DNA from: an uncultured Finegoldia sp.
GTDB taxonomy: Bacteria; Bacillota; Clostridia; Tissierellales; Peptoniphilaceae
DNA: 64,000 nt
Assembly (NCBI RefSeq): GCF_900766215.1
Contig: NZ_CAAFUQ010000069.1
Location: 11,739-75,738 of the forward strand
Reading direction: 5' to 3'
The notes beneath the pieces were generated by a model. The model ran no database searches. It was given only the letters and a program-made list of their open reading frames with translations, and was not told the origin of the DNA. The stretch's first letter is position 1; each line of letters starts with the position of its first letter. Both the position numbers and the translations under genes were made by a program. Shown one piece after another: positions 26,130 through 34,933 of the stretch.

Positions 26130-27965
26130 ATGAATAAATACAGAAATATCGTATTAGGGATTTTAGATGCTCTAATTATTAATATATCGTATATTGTAGG
26201 ATTACTTTTAAGATTTGATGGACAAGTACCAGCAAGATATATGGGTTATTACTTTAAATACGCGGCTATAGTTACTATAATACAAATTTTGATACTTTTT
26301 ATTTTCAAAATGTACAAGGTAATGTGGAGATATGCGACATTTGAAGATTACCTTAAAGCTGGAGTATATACTGCTATTGCAAGTGGTGTGTCGTCGTTGT
26401 TTTTGATTGTTGCAAAATCAACACTTCCAAGGTCAAGTTTCTTGATTGCACTTGTTTTTGAAGTTGTTTTAATCTTGATAGTTCGTATGATTGCTAGAAC
26501 TCAAACGGATAAAAAATCTACACCAGAAAACAATGTCGAAGGTCAAGTAAATTCTATGGTAATCGGTGCAGGAGCAGCAGGAGTTTTGGTAGTTCGCGAA
26601 ATGCTTAAACATCCCGAAATGAAATCTACGCCAGTATGCATATTAGATGATGACAATACTAAAATAAATAAAAGCATATCATCGGTACCTGTAGTTGGAA
26701 GCACAAAAGATATCGTTGAAAAAGCAAAAGAATACAACATTGAAGAAATAGTACTAGCTATTCCAACAATAGATTCAGAACGAAAAAAACAAATTCTAAA
26801 TGAATGTGAAAAACTAAATGCCAAGGTTAAAATAATGCCTGGATATTATGAATTCATAGATTCTAAAATGGATTTGAAAGATTTAAGGGATGTTCAAATC
26901 GAAGATTTGCTTGGTCGTGATCAAGTGGTTTTGGACAAGAAAATTCTAAATGAATTTTTGACCGATAAAGTTGTGATGGTTACTGGCGCAGGAGGATCTA
27001 TTGGTAGTGAACTTTGTAGACAAATTTTAAGATACAAACCAAAAAAATTGGTCATGATTGATATCTACGAAAATACTACTTATGATATACAAAATGAAAT
27101 TTTAAGAAATGATCATGATGCACCTATTGATGTTATTATAGAGTCTATAAGAAACTTCGATAGAATGAACGCTATATTTGGAATTCACAAACCAGATGTA
27201 GTATTTCATGCAGCAGCTCATAAACATGTTCCTTTAATGGAACATTCACCACAAGCAGCAGTCCTTAACAATGTATTTGGTACAAAAAACATTATAGATT
27301 GTTGCGATATTCATAACGTTAAGAAATTTGTTTTGATATCCACAGATAAGGCGGTTAATCCGACATCAGTAATGGGATGCACTAAGAGAATATGTGAGCT
27401 TTTAGTTCAATCCAAAAACCAAATCTCAAAGACAGAATATGTTGCGGTTAGATTTGGAAATGTTCTTGGATCAAATGGTTCAGTAATTCCACTATTCAAA
27501 AAGCAAATTCAAGAAGGTGGACCAGTTACTGTTACTCATAAGGATATTATCAGATATTTCATGACAATACCTGAAGCTTGCCAATTGGTTATGCAAGCAG
27601 GTGCTATGGCTGAAGGTGGGGAAATATTTGTATTAGATATGGGAGATCCTGTAAAAATAGTAGATTTGGCGAAAAAACTTATCAAATTATCTGGTTTAGA
27701 ATTAGACAAAGACATCAAGATAGAATTTACAGGACTTAGACCAGGAGAAAAACTTTACGAAGAAACTTTAATAGAAGCGAACAATATAAGCAAGACAAAA
27801 TATGATATGATATTTGTAGAAGAACCGGTGGTTCACGATATTGATAAATTATCTAACGATTTAGTAGATTTGAAGAAAACTACTGAACAAAACTCTAAGT
27901 TAGTAATTGTAAATCAGTTACAAAAAATCGTACCAAATTATACTCCGGATGTAGAACATCAATAA
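26130..27965 (+). CDS. Membrane-bound nucleotide-sugar 4,6-dehydratase/epimerase (CapD/FlaA1/PglF type)
   Basis: The 611-residue protein has four N-terminal membrane segments (about 1-120), a CoA-binding-like Rossmann domain (about 140-260) and a C-terminal extended-SDR domain. The SDR domain has the NAD site TGAGGSIGSE. The usual YxxxK catalytic tyrosine is replaced by Met in STDKAVNPTSVMGCTKR, as in UDP-GlcNAc 4,6-dehydratases of this type. It likely makes a UDP-4-keto-6-deoxy sugar for surface polysaccharide or glycoprotein. No glycosyltransferases are adjacent. The carboxypeptidase gene begins 13 bases after it. Confidence 0.88.
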   Translation: MNKYRNIVLGILDALIINISYIVGLLLRFDGQVPARYMGYYFKYAAIVTIIQILILFIFKMYKVMWRYATFEDYLKAGVYTAIASGVSSLFLIVAKSTLPRSSFLIALVFEVVLILIVRMIARTQTDKKSTPENNVEGQVNSMVIGAGAAGVLVVREMLKHPEMKSTPVCILDDDNTKINKSISSVPVVGSTKDIVEKAKEYNIEEIVLAIPTIDSERKKQILNECEKLNAKVKIMPGYYEFIDSKMDLKDLRDVQIEDLLGRDQVVLDKKILNEFLTDKVVMVTGAGGSIGSELCRQILRYKPKKLVMIDIYENTTYDIQNEILRNDHDAPIDVIIESIRNFDRMNAIFGIHKPDVVFHAAAHKHVPLMEHSPQAAVLNNVFGTKNIIDCCDIHNVKKFVLISTDKAVNPTSVMGCTKRICELLVQSKNQISKTEYVAVRFGNVLGSNGSVIPLFKKQIQEGGPVTVTHKDIIRYFMTIPEACQLVMQAGAMAEGGEIFVLDMGDPVKIVDLAKKLIKLSGLELDKDIKIEFTGLRPGEKLYEETLIEANNISKTKYDMIFVEEPVVHDIDKLSNDLVDLKKTTEQNSKLVIVNQLQKIVPNYTPDVEHQ

Positions 27966-27977
27966 GAGAGGTGGAAT

Positions 27978-29345
27978 ATGGCTGATAATAGAAAAAAATC
28001 AAGTTATAGTGATATTAATAAAAAATACGATTTTTCAAGCGGAAGAGTTTCGGAAAGCGAAATGAGACGCAGAAAGAAAAATGCCGAAAAAAATCGTAGA
28101 GAAATGAGAAGACAAAGAAATAGCTACAACCACGAACAGGATATGGGCAAAACAATAGTTTTGACTCCAGAAATGGTTGAAATGGAAAGAAAAAGAATAG
28201 CTAGACAAAAAAGACTAGCTAGAAAGAAAAAGCTGATGCGTAGAAGAATTATATTGGCTATTGTGGCAATAGTTTTGATACTTTTGATTATTTTTGCAGT
28301 GAAAAAAGTAGCTAACAAAGATAAAGCAAAACCGCAACCTCAAACATCTATTACTAACCAAACACCAGTAAAACCACAACCAGTTGTTCAATCTTTGGTG
28401 AAATTCTCAATGACTAATAAAATGACAAATTTATACGAAAAGGGCGAAAAAGTATCCACTGTGCTTGAACAAGTTCCTAACAACTCTTATGTAAAATACT
28501 ACTCCGACCAAGGAGATTTTTCGTATGTTGTGTATAATGGCAAAAAAGGATATATCTTAAAATCTGATTTGTCTGATATACAAAACAAAAATCAATTCAA
28601 AGTAATCAAGGGAGTTTTAATCGTAAATAGCGATTATACATTGCCTTCAGATTATGACCCAGGAATTGACGAAGATGCTCGTAAGTCTTTCACATTGATG
28701 GTTAATGATGCAAATAAAGATAGTATAATTTTGAGAAGTGTAAGCGACTACAGATCATTTGAGCAACAATCCAAATTAGAAGATGTAGAAGATGTAAAAT
28801 TCGTTAAAGCTGGAACATCAGAACATCAAACAGGACTTGCTTATGATTTAATAGGCGAAGACTACACATTAAAATACAAATTAGATTTTTCAAAATCCAA
28901 AGAATATAAATGGTTAATGGACAATGCATACAAATACGGTTTTGTTCTAAGATATCCTGAAGGAAAGAAAGATATCACAGGTGTAAGCTTTGCACCATGG
29001 CATTTCAGATATGTGGGAATTGATTTGGCAAAAATTCTTCACGATCAAAATCTAACTTTGGAAGAATACCTAAAAGTTGCAGATGAAAATGTATCAAATA
29101 CTGAAAACAACAAAGAAGATAACGACAAACAAAACGACGAAGATAGAAAGTCCAATAATTCTGAGAACAACTCTGATAGAAATTTAGAAGATAATAATAA
29201 CTCAAATTCAGAAAATGGTAATAATTCAGACAACGAAAATTCCGAAAGAAAAAGAGATAATCAAAATTCTGAAAATGAACAACAAAATACCAATAGAAAT
29301 GACAGAGACAACGAAAATAATAGCAACATTGATAACAATAATTAG
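27978..29345 (+). CDS. Membrane-anchored D-Ala-D-Ala carboxypeptidase, VanY/M15 family
   Basis: Trims peptidoglycan stem peptides outside the cell. The 455 residues comprise: a very basic cytoplasmic N-terminus (about 1-88) rich in Arg/Lys; one membrane segment (IILAIVAIVLILLIIFAV, about 91-108); an SH3-like segment (about 135-205); and the M15 domain with zinc/catalytic motifs SEHQTGLAYD and APWHFRY. The tail of about 80 residues (from about 374) is made almost only of Asn, Asp, Glu, Ser, Lys and Arg. This low-complexity tail is unusual for the family and may reach through the wall. Thioredoxin follows 9 bases later. Confidence 0.85.
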   Translation: MADNRKKSSYSDINKKYDFSSGRVSESEMRRRKKNAEKNRREMRRQRNSYNHEQDMGKTIVLTPEMVEMERKRIARQKRLARKKKLMRRRIILAIVAIVLILLIIFAVKKVANKDKAKPQPQTSITNQTPVKPQPVVQSLVKFSMTNKMTNLYEKGEKVSTVLEQVPNNSYVKYYSDQGDFSYVVYNGKKGYILKSDLSDIQNKNQFKVIKGVLIVNSDYTLPSDYDPGIDEDARKSFTLMVNDANKDSIILRSVSDYRSFEQQSKLEDVEDVKFVKAGTSEHQTGLAYDLIGEDYTLKYKLDFSKSKEYKWLMDNAYKYGFVLRYPEGKKDITGVSFAPWHFRYVGIDLAKILHDQNLTLEEYLKVADENVSNTENNKEDNDKQNDEDRKSNNSENNSDRNLEDNNNSNSENGNNSDNENSERKRDNQNSENEQQNTNRNDRDNENNSNIDNNN

Positions 29346-29354
29346 AGGTGAAAT

Positions 29355-29663
29355 ATGATTTATTTAAACAACGAAAATTTTGATGAAGAAGTAATACAAG
29401 CAAAGGGAAAAATCTTAGTAGATTTTTATGCAGATTGGTGTGGACCATGCCAAGGACTTGCCCCAATAATTGAAGAAATTGATGAAGAAAACAAAGACGA
29501 AAACATCAAAATCTGCAAACTAAATGTAGATGGAGCACAAGAAATTTCAAGAAAATACAAAGTAATGAGTATTCCTACAATCTTAGTATTTGAAGATGGA
29601 GAAATCATAAAATCTACTGTAGGTATGGTTGAAAAAGAATATATCTTGGATATGTTAAAATAA
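29355..29663 (+). CDS. trxA: Thioredoxin
   Basis: 102 residues with active site WCGPC (ADWCGPCQ) and the cis-proline region MSIPTILVF. Cytosolic disulfide reductase. The active site uses two cysteines; there is no UGA-encoded selenocysteine. It follows the carboxypeptidase gene closely and ends at a clear terminator. Confidence 0.95.
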   Translation: MIYLNNENFDEEVIQAKGKILVDFYADWCGPCQGLAPIIEEIDEENKDENIKICKLNVDGAQEISRKYKVMSIPTILVFEDGEIIKSTVGMVEKEYILDMLK

Positions 29664-29684
29664 CAAGTTAAATATTTGAAAGCG

Positions 29685-29717
29685 AGAACTAATCACAAAA
29701 AAGATTAGTTCTTTTTT
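29685..29717 (+). terminator. Terminator after thioredoxin
   Basis: agaactaatc (29685-29694) pairs gattagttct (29703-29712), followed by six T. Confidence 0.9.
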
Positions 29718-29779
29718 ATAAAAAGCAAAATAAATAATAAAAAAACAAGAAAAGACTTATATTTTTTTAAAAAAGATTA

Positions 29780-29837
29780 TATAATAAGGGTGAGATAGAA
29801 TATAAAGAAATTGTAAATTTTATGTAAAAATTTACAA
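29780..29837 (+). promoter_or_regulatory. Promoter -10 and perfect inverted repeat before the P-type ATPase operon
   Basis: -10 TATAAT at 29780-29785 with a poor -35. Downstream, TTGTAAATTT (29811-29820) and AAATTTACAA (29828-29837) form a perfect 10-bp inverted repeat with a 7-base spacer. It has no T-run. Position and symmetry fit an operator for a metal-sensing repressor or a leader hairpin; no regulator is adjacent. Confidence 0.5.
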
Positions 29838-29870
29838 ATATTCTAAGGTATAAAATTATGGAGGTATAAT

Positions 29871-30197
29871 ATGATAAACAAAAAAATAATTAGCGTAGGT
29901 GCAGGAATAATAGCTGGAGCTATTGGTGGAAAAGTTTTGAATTCAAAGCTAGCTAAAAAAGCTGCTGTTAGTACAGTTGTTGGAGGATTAAAAGTTAAAG
30001 AATCTATTGATAAAACTGTTGAAAATATTAGAATTTCTGCAGAGGATGTTATTGCAGAAGCAAAAGATGTAAAAGAAAGAGAAGAAAAAGAAGAAGCCAA
30101 GAAAAACGATGAAAAAGACATCGAAAAAGTAGCTGAAGAACAAGAAGAAAAAACTGAAGAAAAGGTTGAAGATAAAAAAAAGGAAGAAAATAAATAA
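29871..30197 (+). CDS. Small Gly/Ala and Lys/Glu-rich protein cotranscribed with a P-type ATPase
   Basis: This 108-residue protein has a short hydrophobic glycine-rich N-terminus (IISVGAGIIAGAIGGKVL). A helical middle follows, then a highly charged Lys/Glu tail (about 65-108). It resembles small DUF6110-type proteins found beside heavy-metal P-type ATPases, which I recall only as a family label. Its stop shares one base with the ATPase start, so the two are tightly coupled. A role as an accessory or membrane-tethered partner of the pump is inference. Confidence 0.7.
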   Translation: MINKKIISVGAGIIAGAIGGKVLNSKLAKKAAVSTVVGGLKVKESIDKTVENIRISAEDVIAEAKDVKEREEKEEAKKNDEKDIEKVAEEQEEKTEEKVEDKKKEENK

Positions 30198-32272
30198 TGA
30201 GAGCGTCAATAGCCCACAGAATAAAGGGCAGATGCCGTTTTGTTTATGAAGATAATTTAAAAAAAGAAAATCTTAATAAACTTAAATATTGTATAGAAGA
30301 AGTTAGTGGAGTGAGATCATGTAAGATTTCACTTCTTACTAATTCTATTACTGTTAGTTATGATGAAAACTGTGTTTCGAAATTGGCGAAGTTTATTCTT
30401 GATTTAGATATGGATACAATTGAGAATACATCAATAGATAATGTGGATTTTCAAGCACAATCAGAAAATGATTTGTTTAATATTCTGAGAAATGCGATGT
30501 ATCGAAGAATCTTTTTCAAATATATGCTTCCTGCTCCAATCGGAACAGTTGCATTGTTCTTTAGAGCTTATCCGTTCATAAAAAATGGAATTAAATCTTT
30601 ACTCAATAGAAAACTAAATGTTGAATTGTTGGATGCAACAGCTATTTCAGTATCTCTTGCAACAAGACAATTTGCAGATGCTGCGAATATTATGTTCTTG
30701 TTGGGATTAGGTGAAGAAATAGAAGATTATACAATGAAAAAATCTCAAGAAAATTTGGCGCATTCTTTGGCTTTGAATATCGATAATGTATTTGTCATTG
30801 AAAATGACGAAAAAATCATTAAAAATATTAAAGATGTTGAAATTGGAGATATTGTCGAAGTTGAAATAGGTAATAGCATTCCTGTTGATGGAAAAGTCAT
30901 CAATGGTGTTGCCATGGTTAACGAATCTTCATTCACTGGAGAATCAAATCCTGTCAAAAAAACATCGGACAGTGTTGTATTTGCAGGAACTGCAATTGAA
31001 GAAGGTTCTATTCTAATCGAAACGGCGAAAAAACACGATGATTCAAGATTATCTCATATTATCAGTTTGATTTCAGAAAGTGAAAAGAACAAGTCACTCG
31101 CTCAAAAGAAAGCTGAGAACACAGCTGATAGTCTTGTGAAGTATTCATTTATAGGCGCAGCATTGACTTATTTGTTCACAAGAAATCTTCAAAAAGCTAA
31201 GTCGTTCTTAATGGTGGACTTCTCATGTGCATTAAAATTAACTATTCCAATTGCCGTAATGAAGGCGATTAGTCAAGCATCTGAAGAAAAAATCCTTGTA
31301 AAGGGCGGAAAATATTTGGAAAACTTGTCTGAAGCAAATACGATTGTGTTTGACAAAACTGGTACGTTGACAAAATCTGAGCCAAGAGTAGTAAAAGTAA
31401 TAGCTCTCGATAAAATTTCGAAAGATGAGTGTTTAAGAATAGCGGCTTGTCTTGAAGAACATTTCCCACATTCGATTGCTAAAGCTGTGGTTGAACATGC
31501 AAAGCATAAAAATTTGAAGCACGAAGAAATGCACTCTAAACCAGAGTATATTGTTGCTCATGGAATCAGAACTAAGATTGTCGACAAGGATGCCTTGATT
31601 GGATCTGAACATTTCATTCTTGATGATGAAGGAATAAAAATTAATGATGAAACAAAACAAATTATAGATAAATTAAAAGAAGATTATTCGCTATTGTACT
31701 TGGCATTTGCCGGAAGATTAATCGCTGTAATTTGTATTGAAGATCCTCTAAGAGATGAAGCTTTTGATGTTGTAAAATCATTGAGAGATTTGTCGTTTAC
31801 AAACATCACAATGTTGACAGGAGATGCAGAAAATTCTGCTCACAGTGTTGCTTCACAATTGGATTTGGATTATTATCAATCACAAGTTTTACCTGAAGAT
31901 AAGCAAAACTATATTTTGCAAGAAAAAGAAAAGGGCAATAAGGTTGTAATGATTGGCGATGGTATCAATGATTCTGTTGCATTATCAAGTGCAGATGTGG
32001 GAATTTCAATGCATCAAGGAGCAGATATTGCGAAGGAAATCTCGGATATTTCGATAGGATCAGACAGCTTAGATGGACTTGTTGATGTTGTGAAATTATC
32101 AAAAGTAATGAAAAAAAGAATTGATTCTGATTACAGACAAATTGTAGGATTCAATTCAACTTTGATAATATTAGGAGTTATGGGAATATTGACCAATACT
32201 TCATCAGCACTTCTTCACAATTTATCTACGGTTATGATTGCTGGTAGAAATATGAAAAAATACAAAATCTAA
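30197..32272 (+). CDS. P1B-type cation-translocating ATPase with atypical membrane metal motif
   Basis: A metal-pump ATPase of 691 residues. It has an N-terminal HMA-like domain without the CxxC metal site (HRIKGRCRFVY), then membrane segments, an actuator domain (TGES), the phosphorylation motif DKTGTLT (Asp386) and GDGINDSVAL in the hinge. Where canonical P1B pumps have CPC, SPC or TPC, this protein reads FSCALKL (Ser343-Cys344-Ala345), with no proline. The transported metal is therefore not predictable. It has few N-terminal membrane helices for the family. It overlaps the preceding small gene by one base. Confidence 0.85.
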   Translation: MRASIAHRIKGRCRFVYEDNLKKENLNKLKYCIEEVSGVRSCKISLLTNSITVSYDENCVSKLAKFILDLDMDTIENTSIDNVDFQAQSENDLFNILRNAMYRRIFFKYMLPAPIGTVALFFRAYPFIKNGIKSLLNRKLNVELLDATAISVSLATRQFADAANIMFLLGLGEEIEDYTMKKSQENLAHSLALNIDNVFVIENDEKIIKNIKDVEIGDIVEVEIGNSIPVDGKVINGVAMVNESSFTGESNPVKKTSDSVVFAGTAIEEGSILIETAKKHDDSRLSHIISLISESEKNKSLAQKKAENTADSLVKYSFIGAALTYLFTRNLQKAKSFLMVDFSCALKLTIPIAVMKAISQASEEKILVKGGKYLENLSEANTIVFDKTGTLTKSEPRVVKVIALDKISKDECLRIAACLEEHFPHSIAKAVVEHAKHKNLKHEEMHSKPEYIVAHGIRTKIVDKDALIGSEHFILDDEGIKINDETKQIIDKLKEDYSLLYLAFAGRLIAVICIEDPLRDEAFDVVKSLRDLSFTNITMLTGDAENSAHSVASQLDLDYYQSQVLPEDKQNYILQEKEKGNKVVMIGDGINDSVALSSADVGISMHQGADIAKEISDISIGSDSLDGLVDVVKLSKVMKKRIDSDYRQIVGFNSTLIILGVMGILTNTSSALLHNLSTVMIAGRNMKKYKI

Positions 32273-32281
32273 TTTAAATTA

Positions 32282-32319
32282 AAAAATCTCGTAATCGAAA
32301 AATCGGTTACGAGATTTTT
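32282..32319. terminator. Terminator between the ATPase gene and tpx
   Basis: aaaaatctcgtaa (32282-32294) pairs ttacgagattttt (32307-32319), ending in T-rich sequence between convergent genes. Confidence 0.88.
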
Positions 32320-32387
32320 GTTTATTAATCTTTAATATTTTGTATACTTTTCGAAAGTATTATCAATTTTTTGCATGATATAATTTA

Positions 32388-32894
32388 TTAAAGTGATTTT
32401 AAGGCTTCTATAGCTTTATCGTAATCAGGGTGATTTGTATTTTCTTTTACGTATTCAACGTATTTAACTTCGTTGTTTTCATCTAAAATTACAATACCTC
32501 TGTTAAGAAGACGGAATTCTTCCATAACGAAACCATACTTCAAACCAAAATCTAAATCTTTGTGATCGCTTAGGACTAATAGGTTGTCGATTCCTTCAGC
32601 TGCACAGAATCTTGATTGTGCAAATGGCAAATCACAGCTAATTGTAAATATAATTGTGTTGTCAAATTCACTAGCTTTTTTATTGAATTCTTTTGTTTGG
32701 AATTCACATACTCCAGTATCGATTGATGGTACAACAGAAATTAATTTCTTTTTGCCATCGTAATCAGATAATTTTACTGGTTTCAATTCTGCATTTAAGC
32801 AAGTGAAGTCGGAAGCTTTGTCTCCTACGTTTACTTTAGTTCCTAATAATGTTACAGGGTTGTTTGCAAATGTTGTTTCTTGTCTTTTGTCCAT
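32388..32894 (-). CDS. tpx: Thiol peroxidase (atypical 2-Cys peroxiredoxin)
   Basis: Reduces peroxides using thioredoxin. At 168 residues it is full length, with peroxidatic cysteine in VPSIDTGVCEFQTK and the resolving cysteine in SRFCAAEGIDN. Cytosolic. Ribosome site aaggagg lies before the ATG. It stands alone, divergent from the BofA-like gene. Confidence 0.95.
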   Translation of the reverse strand: MDKRQETTFANNPVTLLGTKVNVGDKASDFTCLNAELKPVKLSDYDGKKKLISVVPSIDTGVCEFQTKEFNKKASEFDNTIIFTISCDLPFAQSRFCAAEGIDNLLVLSDHKDLDFGLKYGFVMEEFRLLNRGIVILDENNEVKYVEYVKENTNHPDYDKAIEALKSL

Positions 32895-32974
32895 GTTATA
32901 GACCTCCTTATAATTTTATTCACATGTTTTTATACCCAAAAATTTATTTAAATAAACAAGAGGAGTTGATTTTA

Positions 32975-33214
32975 ATGAGTTTAGCTACTATTATTGTCGT
33001 ACTGGTTAGTTTTGCGATTCTGGCACTGTTTTTTAAAATTTCATTTAAATTAGGAATGCATGCACTATCTGGATTTGTTGGAATTTTTATTTTAAATATA
33101 TTTTTAAGTTTAGCAAATCTTCATATTCCATATAATTTAGTTGATATGTTAATTGCTGGAATTTTAGGAATTCCTGGATTGATTATTTTGTGTCTCTATT
33201 ATTTTGTCTTATAA
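32975..33214 (+). CDS. BofA-like small membrane protein
   Basis: 79 residues with three hydrophobic segments and the family's C-terminal pattern (VDMLIAGILGIPGLIILCLYY). It resembles BofA, which in spore formers holds the sigma-K processing protease SpoIVFB inactive. The ATG at 32975 follows gaggag by 9 bases; the longer in-frame reading from 32849 overlaps tpx and is rejected. No sporulation genes are seen nearby, so the role here is unclear. Confidence 0.75.
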   Translation: MSLATIIVVLVSFAILALFFKISFKLGMHALSGFVGIFILNIFLSLANLHIPYNLVDMLIAGILGIPGLIILCLYYFVL

Positions 33215-33237
33215 GATCAACTAATATATTAAATTTG

Positions 33238-33266
33238 TTGCGAACAAATCACTTATTTGGTATAAT
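33238..33266 (+). promoter_or_regulatory. Promoter of rplY
   Basis: -35 TTGCGA (33238-33243), 17-base spacer, -10 TATAAT (33261-33266) with an upstream TG (extended -10). Confidence 0.7.
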
Positions 33267-33301
33267 TAATAGAGATTTTAGATTACTTAGGAGGAAAATA
33301 A

Positions 33302-33940
33302 ATGACTAACTATAAATTAGATATGCAAAAAAGAGATAAAACTGGCTCAAATGCAGTTAAGAAATTAAGAGTAAAAGAAATGATTCCGGGAGTTATTTAC
33401 GGAAAAGACTTAGAACCAATTAACGTATGTGTTGATGAAAAAGAATTGAGAAAAGTTCATCAAATGGCAGGTACTTCAAGCCTAATAGATGTAAATGTTG
33501 ATGGTGAAGATCACACTGTAATTATTAAAGATGTTCAAAAACATCCATTCAAAAACAACTATGTGCACGTTGATTTTAAATCAATCAATATGGGTGAAGT
33601 TTCTACATTTATTATTCCAGTTGTATTAGAAGGAAGAGATGAAATCAGAGTTCAACCATCAGTATTGATGCAATTATTAGACGAAATCGAAATCGAATGT
33701 TTACCAAAGAACTTACCAAACGAAGCTGTAGTATCAGTTATTGATATGCAAATCGGTGACACTTTTGAAGTAAAAGACTTAGATGTATTCAAGAATGCAG
33801 ACATTAAAGTTCTTGCTGAAGAAACAGAAGCAGTATGTTCATTATCTGAACCAAAAGAAGAAGTAATCGAAGATGATAATGCTGAAGTATCTGCAGATGT
33901 TCCAACAGTTGGCGAAACTGAAGAAGAAGACGCAGAATAA
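33302..33940 (+). CDS. rplY: 50S ribosomal protein L25 / general stress protein Ctc
   Basis: Binds 5S rRNA. This is the long TL5/Ctc form (212 residues): an N-terminal L25 domain (about 1-90, with GVIYGKDLEPINV), a C-terminal beta domain (about 95-185) and an acidic tail rich in Glu/Asp. Ribosome site aggagg lies 6 bases before the start. Confidence 0.93.
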   Translation: MTNYKLDMQKRDKTGSNAVKKLRVKEMIPGVIYGKDLEPINVCVDEKELRKVHQMAGTSSLIDVNVDGEDHTVIIKDVQKHPFKNNYVHVDFKSINMGEVSTFIIPVVLEGRDEIRVQPSVLMQLLDEIEIECLPKNLPNEAVVSVIDMQIGDTFEVKDLDVFKNADIKVLAEETEAVCSLSEPKEEVIEDDNAEVSADVPTVGETEEEDAE

Positions 33941-33954
33941 TAAATAGAAAAAAT

Positions 33955-33978
33955 AAAGCGAGTTAACTCGCTTTTTTT
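33955..33978 (+). terminator. Terminator of rplY
   Basis: aaagcgag/ctcgcttt stem around ttaa, T-run 33972-33978. tmk begins 12 bases later. Confidence 0.9.
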
Positions 33979-33990
33979 ATAGAATAAAAT

Positions 33991-34602
33991 ATGTTTATTA
34001 CTTTTGAAGGTCCAGATGGCAGTGGGAAATCAACTATAATTCAAAAAGTTTATGATTATTTAATAGAAAATGATTATGAAGTAATCAAAACTAGAGAACC
34101 TGGCGGAAGTCCTATTGCCGAAAAAATAAGAGATTTGATACTGGACACTGAAAACACGAAGATGGGTTATAGAACAGAAGCTTTATTATATGCAGCTTCT
34201 AGGGCACAACATGTTGAAGAAACAATTCTACCAGCACTAAACGAAAATAAAATTGTATTGTGCGATAGATTTCTTATATCTTCACTTGCGTATCAAGGCG
34301 TAGGAAGAGATTTGGGAATAGAAAATGTCAGAAAAATAAACGAATTTGCTATTAATGGTGTTTTTCCTGATTTCGTTTTGTTTTTCGATGTGGATCCTAT
34401 TACTACTTTAAAGAGAAAATCTTCATTGGATACAGCGGATAGACTTGAAAAAGAGGGTAATAATTTCCATGAAAGGGTATATAATGGATATAAGCAAATT
34501 CTAAATTCTGAAAAGGATATAGAAATTATTGATGCAACTCAATCTATTGAAGATGTATTTAATCAATGTATTAACGTTTTAAAAAGGAGAAATGTTTTAT
34601 GA
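33991..34602 (+). CDS. tmk: Thymidylate kinase
   Basis: Phosphorylates dTMP to dTDP. 203 residues with P-loop FEGPDGSGKST, the DR(x) motif TREPGGSPIAEKIR and CDRFLISSLAYQG. The ATG lies only 12 bases after the rplY terminator T-run. The intervening atagaataaaat contains no ribosome site, so translation may be weak or use a leaderless or alternative mode. First gene of the tmk-darA-darA2-holB-ricT run. Confidence 0.96.
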   Translation: MFITFEGPDGSGKSTIIQKVYDYLIENDYEVIKTREPGGSPIAEKIRDLILDTENTKMGYRTEALLYAASRAQHVEETILPALNENKIVLCDRFLISSLAYQGVGRDLGIENVRKINEFAINGVFPDFVLFFDVDPITTLKRKSSLDTADRLEKEGNNFHERVYNGYKQILNSEKDIEIIDATQSIEDVFNQCINVLKRRNVL

Positions 34603-34925
34603 AACTAGTTGTTGCAATTGTTCAAGATCAAGATGTATATAATTTGAATGCAGACCTTACTGAAGCTGGTTTTAGAATTACTAAGTTGGCTTCAACTGGG
34701 GGATTTTTGAAGACAGGTAACAGTACTTTGTTGATAGGTACTGAAGATGAAAATGTAGATAAATGTTTGGAAATCATTGAAAATGATTGCAAATCAAGAG
34801 AAACTACAACTTCAATGCTTTCTGTTAGTATGCCAGGAACTAACTACATATCATATCCTGTAGAGGTTATGGTAGGTGGAGCTACTGTATTTTTACTAGA
34901 AGTAGATAAGTATTTGAGATTTTAG
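34599..34925 (+). CDS. darA: Cyclic-di-AMP receptor DarA (PstA/YaaQ family)
   Basis: A PII-like trimeric c-di-AMP-binding protein of 108 residues. The N-terminal MKLVVAIVQDQD and the TKLASTGGFLKTGNSTLLIG segment are conserved in DarA/PstA (binding loop). Full length. It overlaps tmk by 4 bases. The position after tmk matches Bacillus yaaQ. Confidence 0.93.
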   Translation: MKLVVAIVQDQDVYNLNADLTEAGFRITKLASTGGFLKTGNSTLLIGTEDENVDKCLEIIENDCKSRETTTSMLSVSMPGTNYISYPVEVMVGGATVFLLEVDKYLRF

Positions 34926-34933
34926 GTGATTTT

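Noticed and set aside
29428..29450. Possible selenocysteine in the thioredoxin active site
   Set aside because: The active site is WCGPC encoded by ordinary cysteine codons; no UGA.
29005..29466. 153-codon minus-strand open frame rich in Tyr, Phe and Cys
   Set aside because: Mirror of the low-complexity Asn/Asp-rich tail of the carboxypeptidase; composition artefact.
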